DNA of 64,000 nucleotides from Sphingomonas sediminicola (GTDB taxonomy: Bacteria > Pseudomonadota > Alphaproteobacteria > Sphingomonadales > Sphingomonadaceae): positions 2,170,001 through 2,234,000 of the forward strand of contig NZ_CP060782.1 of the NCBI RefSeq assembly GCF_014489515.1, written 5' to 3'. Positions 9,630 to 18,146 of this stretch are shown piece after piece. The notes below the pieces were generated by a model that searched no databases, was not told the origin of the DNA, and saw only the letters and a program-made list of their open reading frames with translations. Made by a program: the position numbers and the translations under genes. The number at the start of each line of letters is the position of its first letter. Positions within the stretch are counted from its first letter, which is position 1.

Positions 9630-11124
9630 CACGCGACCGGTTCCGCCTGGCAGTATTTCCGAACATATTCGGCATGATCGGGCATCACCTGAACGCAACG
9701 ATCGATCGTCGAAGCGATATTGCCCAGGAATTGCTCGATCTGCGGATCGCTCTTGATCCGACGAGGGGGTCGTGGGACCTCGGAACAACCCCTTGGCCGA
9801 GGAAGACCTGAATCCAGCTTTCCTCGCTGAACAGCTCTTCGTCCTCGCGGAAAATGCGACCGTTGGAGCGCCACAGGTCAATCTTGCGCTGGAGCGTCGC
9901 CGGAAGCTCCATCGTCCGGCAATGGCGCCACAGGTCGGAATCATCCCGTTGGTTTGCCCAATAATGGAGGATGATGAAGTCGCGGACCCGCTCCCATTCG
10001 AAGTCGGACTGCCGATTGAACTCGTCCCTGTTCGCCTCGTCGGTATGTCCGTCCGGGAACAGCCGAACGAGCCGGATCGCGGCTGATTGCACCAGATGAA
10101 GACTGGTCGATTCAATCGGCTCCAGGAAACCAGCAGCGAGCCCGATCGCGACGCAATTGCGGTTCCACATTTTCCGGCGCTTGCCCGGTGTGAACCGGAT
10201 CCGGTTCGGATTTCCGGCCTGTTCGCCATCAAGATTGGCAAGAAGCACTGCCTCAGCGGCATCGTCATCGATGTAACGGCTCGAATAGACGTGACCATTG
10301 CCGGTTCGGTGCTGAAGACCGATGCGCCATTGCCAACCAGCTTCGCGCGCCGTCGCGCGGGTCAGGGGAACGAGCGGACCGGTCCGCTCACATGGCACCG
10401 CGATCGCGCGATCGCACGGCAGCCAGTGCGTCCACTCCTCGTATCCGGTCTCCAGCTTCTGCTCGATCAGGAGCCCACGGAACCCGGAGCAGTCGATGAA
10501 GAAATCCGCCTCGATCTTGCGGCCGTCCTCGAGTGTGACACTCGCGATGTCGCCGTTCTCGTGCATGCCGACATCGATGATCTTGCCTTCCGTTCGCCTG
10601 ACGCCGTGCTGTTCGGCAAGGCCACGCAAGTAGCGACCGTATAGGGACGCATCGAAATGGTAGGCGTAGGCAATATGGCCGATCGGCGAGTCGCCCATAT
10701 CGGACCGGGCATGCATGAACTTGTTCTGCAATGCGGCAGCAGTGTTGATCGAATAATCGGCGAAGTCGCGCGCGCGCCCCTTTTGGTTGGCCCGCAACCA
10801 GTAGTGATGGCAGCGAAGCCACTCCCAGTCCTGGCCGATTACCCCGAAACCGTGGATGTAGCTGTGGCCCTTCTTCCACCAATCGACGAACTGAACGCCG
10901 AGTTTGAAGGTGGCCTGGGTGCGCTGCATGAACTCGACTTCGTCGAGCTGCACCAGCTCATTATATTTCTTGATCGCCGGAATGGTCGCTTCGCCGACGC
11001 CGACGATGCCGATCGCTTCGCTTTCAACCAGCTCGACGTCGTAGAGCCCTTGGAACAGCTTCCCGAACAGCGCGGCGGTCATCCAGCCAGCCGAGCCACC
11101 GCCCACGATGAGAATCTTGTGCAT
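9629..11124 (-). CDS. Flavin-dependent tryptophan-halogenase family protein (beta-glucan locus copy)
   Basis: This protein belongs to the PrnA/RebH flavin-dependent halogenase family. The FAD-binding GGGSAG is at residues 8-13. The catalytic-type lysine is Lys74 in ATFKLG, close to Lys79 of PrnA, and the glutamate/serine pair is in EPIEST. The tryptophan motif is GWQWRIG, where family members usually have proline after the isoleucine. One frame break near 9765 separates the last 45 residues, and the joined protein is about 498 residues. It sits between GH3 and GH30 with overlapping or near-overlapping ends. There are no biosynthetic genes nearby, so tryptophan or indole halogenation for a secondary metabolite is unlikely. 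Its substrate in a carbohydrate operon is unknown. Confidence 0.9.
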
Positions 11125-11136
11125 GGCTGTCTGTGA

Positions 11137-13121
11137 TTACCGGCTTTCGGCTGGGCAGGCCATTGTGACCGGCGCTTCGGGGAGGCGACCGAGACGCGAG
11201 CCACCGCCCAGCGACAGGCCGTAGCCGCGGCGGAACTGGTATCCGCCTTGCTGCGGTAGGCAGTCGCCCGCCGGCCAGTCGAACGAAAGCCTGCCTGCGA
11301 AGTCGTAAGCCGGCCGGTCGTCCGCTCCGGCGAACAGAAGGTCGACAATGCCCTGGCCCTCGGTTCCGGGAAGCCAGGCTGCAACGAAGGCGTCCGACCG
11401 GTTGATAAGATCGTTCGCTGCAACCGGCCGTCCGGAATAGAGCACGGTCACGACCGGAACGCCCTTTCCGCTGACCCGATCGAGTGCCTGCAGATCCTGG
11501 GGATAGCGAGCGCTGTGCCGAAGCGGCGCGGGGAAGGTGATGTCACCCTTCATCTCGGCATAGGGCTGCTCGGCAGCGACCATGACGACGCCGCTGTATT
11601 TGCTGACATCGACCCCGGTGCCATCGGCGCTGTAATCGACGCGATCGGCGCCCAGCGACTTGCGCATCGAGGCCAGCAAGGTCTCGGCGTTCGGATATTC
11701 GGAGGTCTTGGTATTGTCGCCCTGCCAGGTCAGCGACCAGCCGCCGGACTGCATCGGCAAGCTGTCCGCACCGGCGCCAACAACGAGGATCTTGCCGCTC
11801 CGCTTGAACGGAAGAACGCCACCATCGTTCTTCAGTAGGACGAGCGACTTGCGCACCGCCTCGCGCGCAAGTTCGCGGGCCGCCGGAGAGCTCATCACCG
11901 ACGCATCGGGATGCGGACCCGTCGCCGGCGAAGCGTCGAACAGCCCGGACTTGAGCTTCACTCGGATGATCCGCGAGACGGCATCGTCGATGCGGCTCAT
12001 CGGAATACGGCCGGCTTTCACGTCCTCCACCGTCGCAGGGATGAACTGCTTCCAGTCGTCCGGGACCATGATCAGGTCGATGCCGGCATTGATCGCCTGG
12101 GGGCAGTGCCATTTGGTGCAGCCCGGGACCTGCTCGATGCCGTTCCAGTCGCTGACGACGAGGCCGTGGAATCCGAGGCGCTGCTTGAGCACATCTCCGA
12201 CGAGATGCGCGTTACCGTGCATCTTGCCCCACTGCTGTCCGGACGCGGTGTCGGTGAAGCTGGAATAGCTGACCATGACCGTCTGAACGTCGGCCGCCAG
12301 CGCACCGTAATAGCCCGCGGAGTGAGTCCGATAGAGGTCGGCTTCGCTCGTGCGGGTTTCACCTTGGTCCACGCCGTGGAGAGTGCCGCCGTCGCCCAGC
12401 CAGTGCTTCGCCGTAGCGAGGACGGAAGTGGGGCTGCCCAGCCGACCCTGAAGACCCCGGACCATCGCTCCGGCATAGCTGCGGACGAGCTCGGGATCCG
12501 AGCTGTAGCTTTCATAGGTCCGCCCCAGCGCGGGTTCTGGACGACCGCCAGCGTCGGGGCGAAGGCCCAGGTGATTCCGGTCGCGCGCACCTGCTCGGCG
12601 GTTGCGCGGCCGATGCGCTCCAGCAGTTGGGGATCGTGCGCCGCGCCAAGCCCGATGTTGTGCGGGAAGAGCGTCGCTCCGTAGATGTTGTTGTGACCGT
12701 GAACGGCGTCGGTGCCCCATATCACGGGGATCTTCACCGTCATGTCGGTCGACATCGACGCCTTGTAGAATTCGTCCGACAGCTTCAGCCAGTCGTCCAC
12801 GCTCGAATGCATGTTCATGGCCGGCCACGCGCCGCCGCCGTTCAGGATCGAGCCGATGTAATACTGGCGAACCTCGTCCGGCTTGATCGAGCGGATGTCC
12901 GGCTGAGTCATCTGCCCGATCTTCTGCTCGAGAGTCATGCCGGCAACGATCGACCGCACCCGCGCATCAATCGCCGCATCCGCCGCAGTGGCCGGCGGAA
13001 CCGCTGCGGCCGGCCAGATCGACTGAGCAGTCTGCGCAGTCTGGCAAGCCGCAAGCAGCGATGCCGAAAGGCCAAGAAGGAGCGTACGCCGGTGCTTCCG
13101 GACCTTCGAAAAAGCAGACAT
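11137..13121 (-). CDS. Glycoside hydrolase family 3 exo-beta-glucosidase, lipoprotein
   Basis: GH3 enzymes release glucose from the non-reducing end of beta-glucans. The protein starts at 13121 with a basic N-terminus, a hydrophobic stretch and the lipobox LLAAC, so it is probably tethered to a membrane facing the periplasm. MTLEQKIGQMTQPD, PVIWGTDAVHGHNNI and FAPTLAVVQNPRWG are classic ExoP/BglX segments. The nucleophile aspartate is in LVVSDWNGIEQ. The C-terminal domain has LLKNDGGVLPF and VAAWLPGTEGQGI. One frame break near 12521, where an added base gives NPRWGRTYESYSSDPELV, splits the gene. The joined length is about 661 residues. It lies 7 bases after the TBDR stop. Confidence 0.93.
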
Positions 13122-13128
13122 GATTACC

Positions 13129-16014
13129 TTAGAACTTGTAGTTGAAGCCTAGCAGGTACTGGCGGCCGTACTTCTCATACGTCTCGATGAACGTGCCTCC
13201 ATCCGCAGTTGTCGGCCCGCCCTGGTCCAGACCAATGCGTGTCCGGTACGGCGAGTTCGTCAAGTTATAGACCTGGAGGAGCGCTCCTAGACCCTTGAGC
13301 GAGCTCGTATCCGGGAACGTGTAGCCGATCTGCGCATCGACCTGCTTGTCCGCAAGGATCTGCGTGAAGCCGCGGTTGGTGAACAGCTGCACCACTTCAC
13401 CCTTGTACGGCGAGCGGTAACGATAGCTCAGGCGAGCCTGGAAGCCGTACTTCTCGTAATAGCCGCTCATGTTGAAGACCGTGCCTGACAAGCCCGGAAT
13501 TCGAACCTTCTCGCCGGAATTGTCGGTCGGATTGAGGTTCGAGGTGGTCTTCGACCAGCTGCCAATCACGCCGAAGCCGTCCAGTAGCGACGTGAGCCGC
13601 TTGAGCTCCAGCGCTCCGCTGACTTCGACGCCCTGCAGGTCTCCGCCCGGACCATTGTCCGGCATGGTGACCGTCCCGATCGGGCTGACGATCACTCCCG
13701 CGGGAATGTTTGCCGCCGTCGATGGAAGCGGGAAGCCTGTGAAATCGAACGGCATCACGCGAGTGAAGATGTAGTTGTCGAGCTTCTTGTAGAATGCAGC
13801 GACCGAGATGTAGCTCGCCGGTCCGATATACCATTCGTAGGCTAAGTCGGCTGCCCAAGCCCGCCATGGCTGCAGATCCGGATTGCCTCCGCTTGCCGAC
13901 CATGGATTGACCGTCTGGCCAGGAACGCACGGCGGGCTCCCGCCGCAAACGCTGCTGTTGAAGCCTGGCGTCAGGTTGGCACGCATATCGTCCATGCGCG
14001 GACGCGCGAGCACCTTCGACGCCGCGAAGCGGATCCGATGACCTCCGCCGATATCGTAATAGGCGTTCAGGCTGGGCAGGAAGTCCCAGTAGCTGGTGCC
14101 CTCTTTCACCATCTCAATCGTGGCAGGCGAATCGATGAAGTTGATCCGCGAGCCAGTCGACTCCTGCTTCTGGTTGACAACCTGGAAGCCCATGTTGCCG
14201 TGGAGGTCGCCAGATGCGAACTGCAGGCGAACCTTGAACGTGGTCACATCTTCCTTGATCCGCCACGCCTTGTCGAAGTGGTTCGCATCCTCGAGCTCGA
14301 CAAAGTCGTAATAGCGGTCGAGGGCGCTCGGCAGATCAACGCTAAGCACATTGCCAAGCCCTGCGAAATCGAGCGAGGTCGGGTCGACCAGATCACCACT
14401 GTCGACAAGCGTCTGGAGACGATCGTTCTTCAGCATAAGGTCCCACTCGTCGACGCGCTTCTTCTTGTCGCGGCGGGTGAAGTTGACGCCTAGATCGATC
14501 GCCTCGATGACGCTGTTCATCGGCTGGTAGCGAAGGCCGGCGTCCGCAGCGTAGATCTGCTCCTTGACGTGCGGCGACTTGAACAGGCCGTCATGACCCC
14601 AGCCGCCCCATGGAGCGCGATCGCCGAGTGAGACCTGGCTCGCATCGGCGTAGTCCAGGCCGGTGCTGTACTGCGGGAAGGCGTCGCCGGTGATGTCCCA
14701 ACTGATGGAATCGAATACGCGGTTTGCGTTCTGGTCGGCCGCGGTGACGCAGCAGCCGTAGCCAGCGTAGGTCTCCGTCACCGTCTCTACGCGCCGGTTA
14801 CGGGAATAGCTGAGGTCAGTGATCAGTGAGAGCTGGTCGCTGAACTTGAATTCATTGTTCAGGCCAGCAGCGAACAACCAGTCGTCACGCTTATTGTAGT
14901 CGTTGCGAAGCTGAGGAGCGACGCCGTTCGCGGTGCCCGTAACGGCGAGCTCGGTCCCGCCGACGTCTTGCGTGGTGACACCGGTGAACGTTTGCGAGTC
15001 CGCCCAGACGTTCGAGAACCATTGCGCACCGCGCATCGTCTCGCGCTGCTTGAAGCGCGAATAGTAAAGGTCGAGGATCGTGTGGACCCGATCGCTCGGC
15101 TCCCACTCGGCGATGCCGATCGCCGCAAGGCGCTTGTTGTTACGTGAGTAGGCGAAGACCTCCTGCCCCGTCAGGAACGTCGCGTCCTGGGCATCCGCCG
15201 GCGAGATGTTCGCCTCGATGCCGCAGCAGAAGGTCTCGTAATTGTAGGCCTTGGTGTGGCGGTTGCTCGACGGTGAATCGAGATAGGCGACGCCGAGCGC
15301 GATCCCGAACTCCGGAGTGATCTTGTCGATGTAGCTGACCGACGCGCGACCGCCCCAGTTCTTGACGTCATCGTTGAGCTTGCCGCCGCCGTTGAGCTCG
15401 CCGCGAACGTTGACCGCCACGGTCCGTTCTTTGAAATTGAGCGGACGGACAGTGCGAAGGTCCGCCGTGCCGGAAAGACCGAAGCCGGCAATGTTCGCAT
15501 CGGGCGTCTTGTAGATGACGACGCTTGCCAGGAGCTCAGACGGATATTGGTCGAATTCGACCGCTCGGTTGTCGCCCGAGCTCGCCTGCTGGCGTCCGTT
15601 GAGCAACGTCGTCGTGAAGTCAGGCGCAAGGCCGCGAATCGAAATGACCTGCGCACGGCCGTTGACGCGCTGAGCGGCGAGGCCGGGGAGACGTGCGATC
15701 GATTCGGCGATGGAAATGTCGGGGAGCTTGCCGATATCTTCGGCCGAAACCGCTTCGACGATCCCTTGCTCACGGCGCTTGGTATCGATCGACGACGCGA
15801 TACCGCGGCGAATGCCGGTGACGATGATCGCCTGGTCCGAGGACTGATCGGTCGGCTCGGGATTGCCTGGCGTCGGCGCCGTGTCCCCTGGCTGCGGCTG
15901 ATCAGTCGGCGGTTGCGTCGTGTCCTGCGCGAAAGCTTCCGACGAAACGGCGAGCAAGAGCGAAGTGCCGGCCAGTAGAAATGCGCGGCGGGCCTTCAGC
16001 GTCGAACTGATCAA
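13129..16014 (-). CDS. TonB-dependent receptor, long sugar type, first gene of the beta-glucan operon
   Basis: This is an outer-membrane receptor for oligosaccharide import energised by TonB. The best start is TTG at 16014, giving LISSTLKARRAFLLAG and a signal peptide ending AFAQ, with a GGGAG-type ribosome site 7-11 bases upstream. The longer open frame upstream would run through the operator and is rejected. The mature protein has AIIVTGIRRGIASSIDTKR, the EDIGKLPDISIAESIARLPG plug signature and NPDLQPW in the late barrel, and it ends GFNYKF with the terminal phenylalanine needed for outer-membrane assembly. At about 961 residues with no break it is one of the few long intact genes in this locus. 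The substrate is inferred as beta-glucan oligosaccharides from GH3, GH30 and GH16 downstream. Confidence 0.94.
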   Translation of the reverse strand: MISSTLKARRAFLLAGTSLLLAVSSEAFAQDTTQPPTDQPQPGDTAPTPGNPEPTDQSSDQAIIVTGIRRGIASSIDTKRREQGIVEAVSAEDIGKLPDISIAESIARLPGLAAQRVNGRAQVISIRGLAPDFTTTLLNGRQQASSGDNRAVEFDQYPSELLASVVIYKTPDANIAGFGLSGTADLRTVRPLNFKERTVAVNVRGELNGGGKLNDDVKNWGGRASVSYIDKITPEFGIALGVAYLDSPSSNRHTKAYNYETFCCGIEANISPADAQDATFLTGQEVFAYSRNNKRLAAIGIAEWEPSDRVHTILDLYYSRFKQRETMRGAQWFSNVWADSQTFTGVTTQDVGGTELAVTGTANGVAPQLRNDYNKRDDWLFAAGLNNEFKFSDQLSLITDLSYSRNRRVETVTETYAGYGCCVTAADQNANRVFDSISWDITGDAFPQYSTGLDYADASQVSLGDRAPWGGWGHDGLFKSPHVKEQIYAADAGLRYQPMNSVIEAIDLGVNFTRRDKKKRVDEWDLMLKNDRLQTLVDSGDLVDPTSLDFAGLGNVLSVDLPSALDRYYDFVELEDANHFDKAWRIKEDVTTFKVRLQFASGDLHGNMGFQVVNQKQESTGSRINFIDSPATIEMVKEGTSYWDFLPSLNAYYDIGGGHRIRFAASKVLARPRMDDMRANLTPGFNSSVCGGSPPCVPGQTVNPWSASGGNPDLQPWRAWAADLAYEWYIGPASYISVAAFYKKLDNYIFTRVMPFDFTGFPLPSTAANIPAGVIVSPIGTVTMPDNGPGGDLQGVEVSGALELKRLTSLLDGFGVIGSWSKTTSNLNPTDNSGEKVRIPGLSGTVFNMSGYYEKYGFQARLSYRYRSPYKGEVVQLFTNRGFTQILADKQVDAQIGYTFPDTSSLKGLGALLQVYNLTNSPYRTRIGLDQGGPTTADGGTFIETYEKYGRQYLLGFNYKF

Positions 16015-16077
16015 TGATTCTCTCCCCTGTACAGGCTTGCCCGCGATGTACGCACAAGCCGACGCCCCCATTCTCCC

Positions 16078-16095
16078 AATGGAAGCGCTTCCATT
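16078..16095. promoter_or_regulatory. Palindromic LacI-family operator upstream of the beta-glucan TBDR operon
   Basis: The bases AATGGAAGCGCTTCCATT form a perfect 18-bp palindrome with the central CG typical of LacI/GalR operators. It lies 64 bases upstream of the TTG start of the TBDR gene and 26 bases beyond the stop of the LacI-type gene at 16121. On the minus strand a TTGACG sequence (16099-16104) just upstream could be a -35 box, which would put the operator over the promoter, as expected for repression. The neighbouring LacI protein is the obvious candidate to bind it. Confidence 0.85.
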
Positions 16096-16120
16096 TTGGT
16101 GCGTCAAAGGATCGCGGGAG

Positions 16121-17164
16121 TCAAGCTTCCGAGTGTTGCGCCGGAGCCGCAGTGGACTCCCGAATGATGAGTTCGTGAGGGAGCGCCTCGTAACAGGCGG
16201 CATCGTCAAGAGCCCGCTCGATCAACATGTGAACGGCGCGCTCGGCGATGTCCTTGATCGGTTGCCTGATCGTGGTGAGCGGCGGCCACACGATTTCCGA
16301 CATTGGCGTATCGTCGAAGCCCGTGACCGAAATGTCTTTGGGAATCGCCGCTCCGGCGCGATGCAATGCGAGCATTGCTCCGGCGGCCATGTCGTCGTTG
16401 GCGCAGGCGAGCGCGGTGATCCCTTTGCGTTCACGAAGCAGATGTTCTGCCGCCTCCACGCCCGACTTGAAGGTGAAGTCGCCCGAGGCGGTCCACGGCT
16501 CTGCTTTAATGCCTGCCTCAGCCAGCGCGTCGAGGAATCCGTCGTAGCGGAGCGATGCGGCCAAATGATCTTCCGGACCCTTGATGAAGCCGATCCGTCG
16601 ATGTCCCAGCGAAGTGAGATAGGTGCCCAGCGCGTGGCCGCCGGCGCGCTCGTCGATACCCGCAGACGAAACGACCGCCCGCCCCTGTTCCCCCGCTGAT
16701 ACCGCGGCGACGCGCACCCCCGCCTTCTTCATTGCCAGGAGGAGGTCAACGTCGTCCGACAGCGGCGGCGGCAGCACAATCCCCGCCGGCCGCTCCCGCT
16801 CGATGATCGAGGACAGCAGGTGGTTGCGGTCCTCCCGGTCCGGATCGACCGCGCGCGTGACCAGATCGTAACCGAGCGCGGAGCAGGCGCGCAGCGCTCC
16901 TAGCTCAAGGCCCGAATGATAATAGCTGTTCGGCTCCCGCTCGAGGTCGTGCGAGTGGATGAGCAGAATCGTTCGGCCCGCTCCGCTGGCCAGTGCGCGC
17001 GCCTGTTGATTGACCGAATAGCCAAGCGCCTCGACCGCCTGCCGCACTTTCTCGCGCGTCTGGGGCCGAACGTTTTGCTCGTTGTTCAGGACCCGCGAAA
17101 CGGTAACGCGCGCGACCCCTGCCGCCCTTGCGACGTCATCGATCGTTGCCTTTCGCTCGCTCAC
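16121..17164 (-). CDS. LacI-family transcriptional regulator (candidate regulator of the beta-glucan operon)
   Basis: This 347-residue sugar-responsive repressor is complete. The N-terminal helix-turn-helix reads TIDDVARAAGVARVTVSRVLN (about residues 7-27) with the hinge GYSVNQQARALASG. The periplasmic-binding-like sensor domain contains GFIKGPEDHLAASLRYDGF and ACANDDMAAGAMLALHRAG, and GFDDTPMSEIVWPPLTTIRQP near the end is typical of the family. It is the last gene of the minus-strand starch-type operon but sits directly before the 18-bp operator and the beta-glucan TBDR gene. Its target could therefore be that operon, and it might also link the two loci. The ligand is not visible from sequence. 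Confidence 0.93.
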   Translation of the reverse strand: MSERKATIDDVARAAGVARVTVSRVLNNEQNVRPQTREKVRQAVEALGYSVNQQARALASGAGRTILLIHSHDLEREPNSYYHSGLELGALRACSALGYDLVTRAVDPDREDRNHLLSSIIERERPAGIVLPPPLSDDVDLLLAMKKAGVRVAAVSAGEQGRAVVSSAGIDERAGGHALGTYLTSLGHRRIGFIKGPEDHLAASLRYDGFLDALAEAGIKAEPWTASGDFTFKSGVEAAEHLLRERKGITALACANDDMAAGAMLALHRAGAAIPKDISVTGFDDTPMSEIVWPPLTTIRQPIKDIAERAVHMLIERALDDAACYEALPHELIIRESTAAPAQHSEA

Positions 17165-17207
17165 GCGCGCAAGGTGACAATCGTTCGCACCGGCCGCAAC
17201 GCCTGCA

Positions 17208-18146
17208 TCATTTTGACCGAACGGATTTTTCCGGCGGCAGCAGGAAGCGCAGGGGGATTTCGAGCCGTGAAGCCCAGTTGATCTCGTTGTGCGCCTGACC
17301 GGGGAAGTTGCGGCTTATCCAATTTACACCCTGACGATATCCGCGATGGGCGACGATTGTGTCAATCCTTCTCTGGTAGCGCGCATAGATTGCATCCAGC
17401 GTTTCGCTGCCGTGATCGAAGTAGAGCTGGTGCGTCTTCGGGTTCGGTAGCGCGGGCGCGAGATATCGCTCGAACGCGGACGAGACGACTTCATATTCCT
17501 GATCGGTAATCGACTTCCCGCCGTCAGCTGGAAGGAACAACGGCCAGTGCGTCGAGACCATGCCCGCGCCGCCGAAGACCTGCGGATATTCGTCGACCGC
17601 ATAGAGCGAGATGAGCGCGCCCATCGACGACCCCATGATCGCGGTGTTGGCGCGGTCCGTTTTCACTCGAAAGCGCTTGTCGATCCTGGGTTTGAGCTCG
17701 CTGACGATGAACTTGAGATAGCCGTCGGACAGCGGATCACCGCCGTAAAGGCGGCGGACCCGATCCATGTATTGCGGCGGCAAATGCCCGAAGGCCTTGG
17801 ACGGCACATATTCGCGAAGCCTCTTCGGCGTGTTCCAGATGGCGACGACGATCGTCGGCCGAACTTTCCTTTCACGGATCAGGCGGTCGAGCGTCTCGTC
17901 GACCTTCCACTCCATGCCGCCATATCCGGTTTCCGGATCGAACAGGTTCTGGCCGTCGTGCATGTAAAGGACGGCGTGGCGCGGGCCCCTTGGCTTGTAG
18001 GTGCTCGGAAGCCATACCGTTACGTGACGCGGGTCCGAATATTTCGAATGAACCACGCCCAGATCGACCAGCGTTCCGGCGTCAACCTTTGCCGTCGCGG
18101 GTTCGGCGACGAGCAAAAGCAGCACTGCCAGGAATAGTCGGAACAT
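17208..18146 (-). CDS. Exported alpha/beta-hydrolase, esterase-D/enterochelin-esterase-like
   Basis: This is a serine esterase of the alpha/beta-hydrolase fold (putative esterase family related to carbohydrate esterase family 1). A signal peptide covers residues 1-19. HAVLYMHDGQNLFDPETGYGG is the family's oxyanion-side segment, and the nucleophile elbow is GSSMGA with Ser174. A likely catalytic aspartate or glutamate lies near YFDHGSETLD and the histidine in GQAHNEINWASR. It starts directly at the GH97 stop. A role in removing acyl groups from plant or algal oligosaccharides would fit the locus, but the substrate is inference. The gene is unbroken. Confidence 0.88.
   Translation of the reverse strand: MFRLFLAVLLLLVAEPATAKVDAGTLVDLGVVHSKYSDPRHVTVWLPSTYKPRGPRHAVLYMHDGQNLFDPETGYGGMEWKVDETLDRLIRERKVRPTIVVAIWNTPKRLREYVPSKAFGHLPPQYMDRVRRLYGGDPLSDGYLKFIVSELKPRIDKRFRVKTDRANTAIMGSSMGALISLYAVDEYPQVFGGAGMVSTHWPLFLPADGGKSITDQEYEVVSSAFERYLAPALPNPKTHQLYFDHGSETLDAIYARYQRRIDTIVAHRGYRQGVNWISRNFPGQAHNEINWASRLEIPLRFLLPPEKSVRSK

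Noticed and set aside
9629..11124. Halogenase as part of a natural-product biosynthetic cluster
   Set aside because: No peptide or polyketide synthase, amino-acid-activating or resistance gene is nearby. All close neighbours act on sugars.
16015..16209. Longer TBDR start upstream of 16014 through the operator region
   Set aside because: It would translate the operator palindrome and the regulator's 3' end and place 65 residues before a complete signal peptide.
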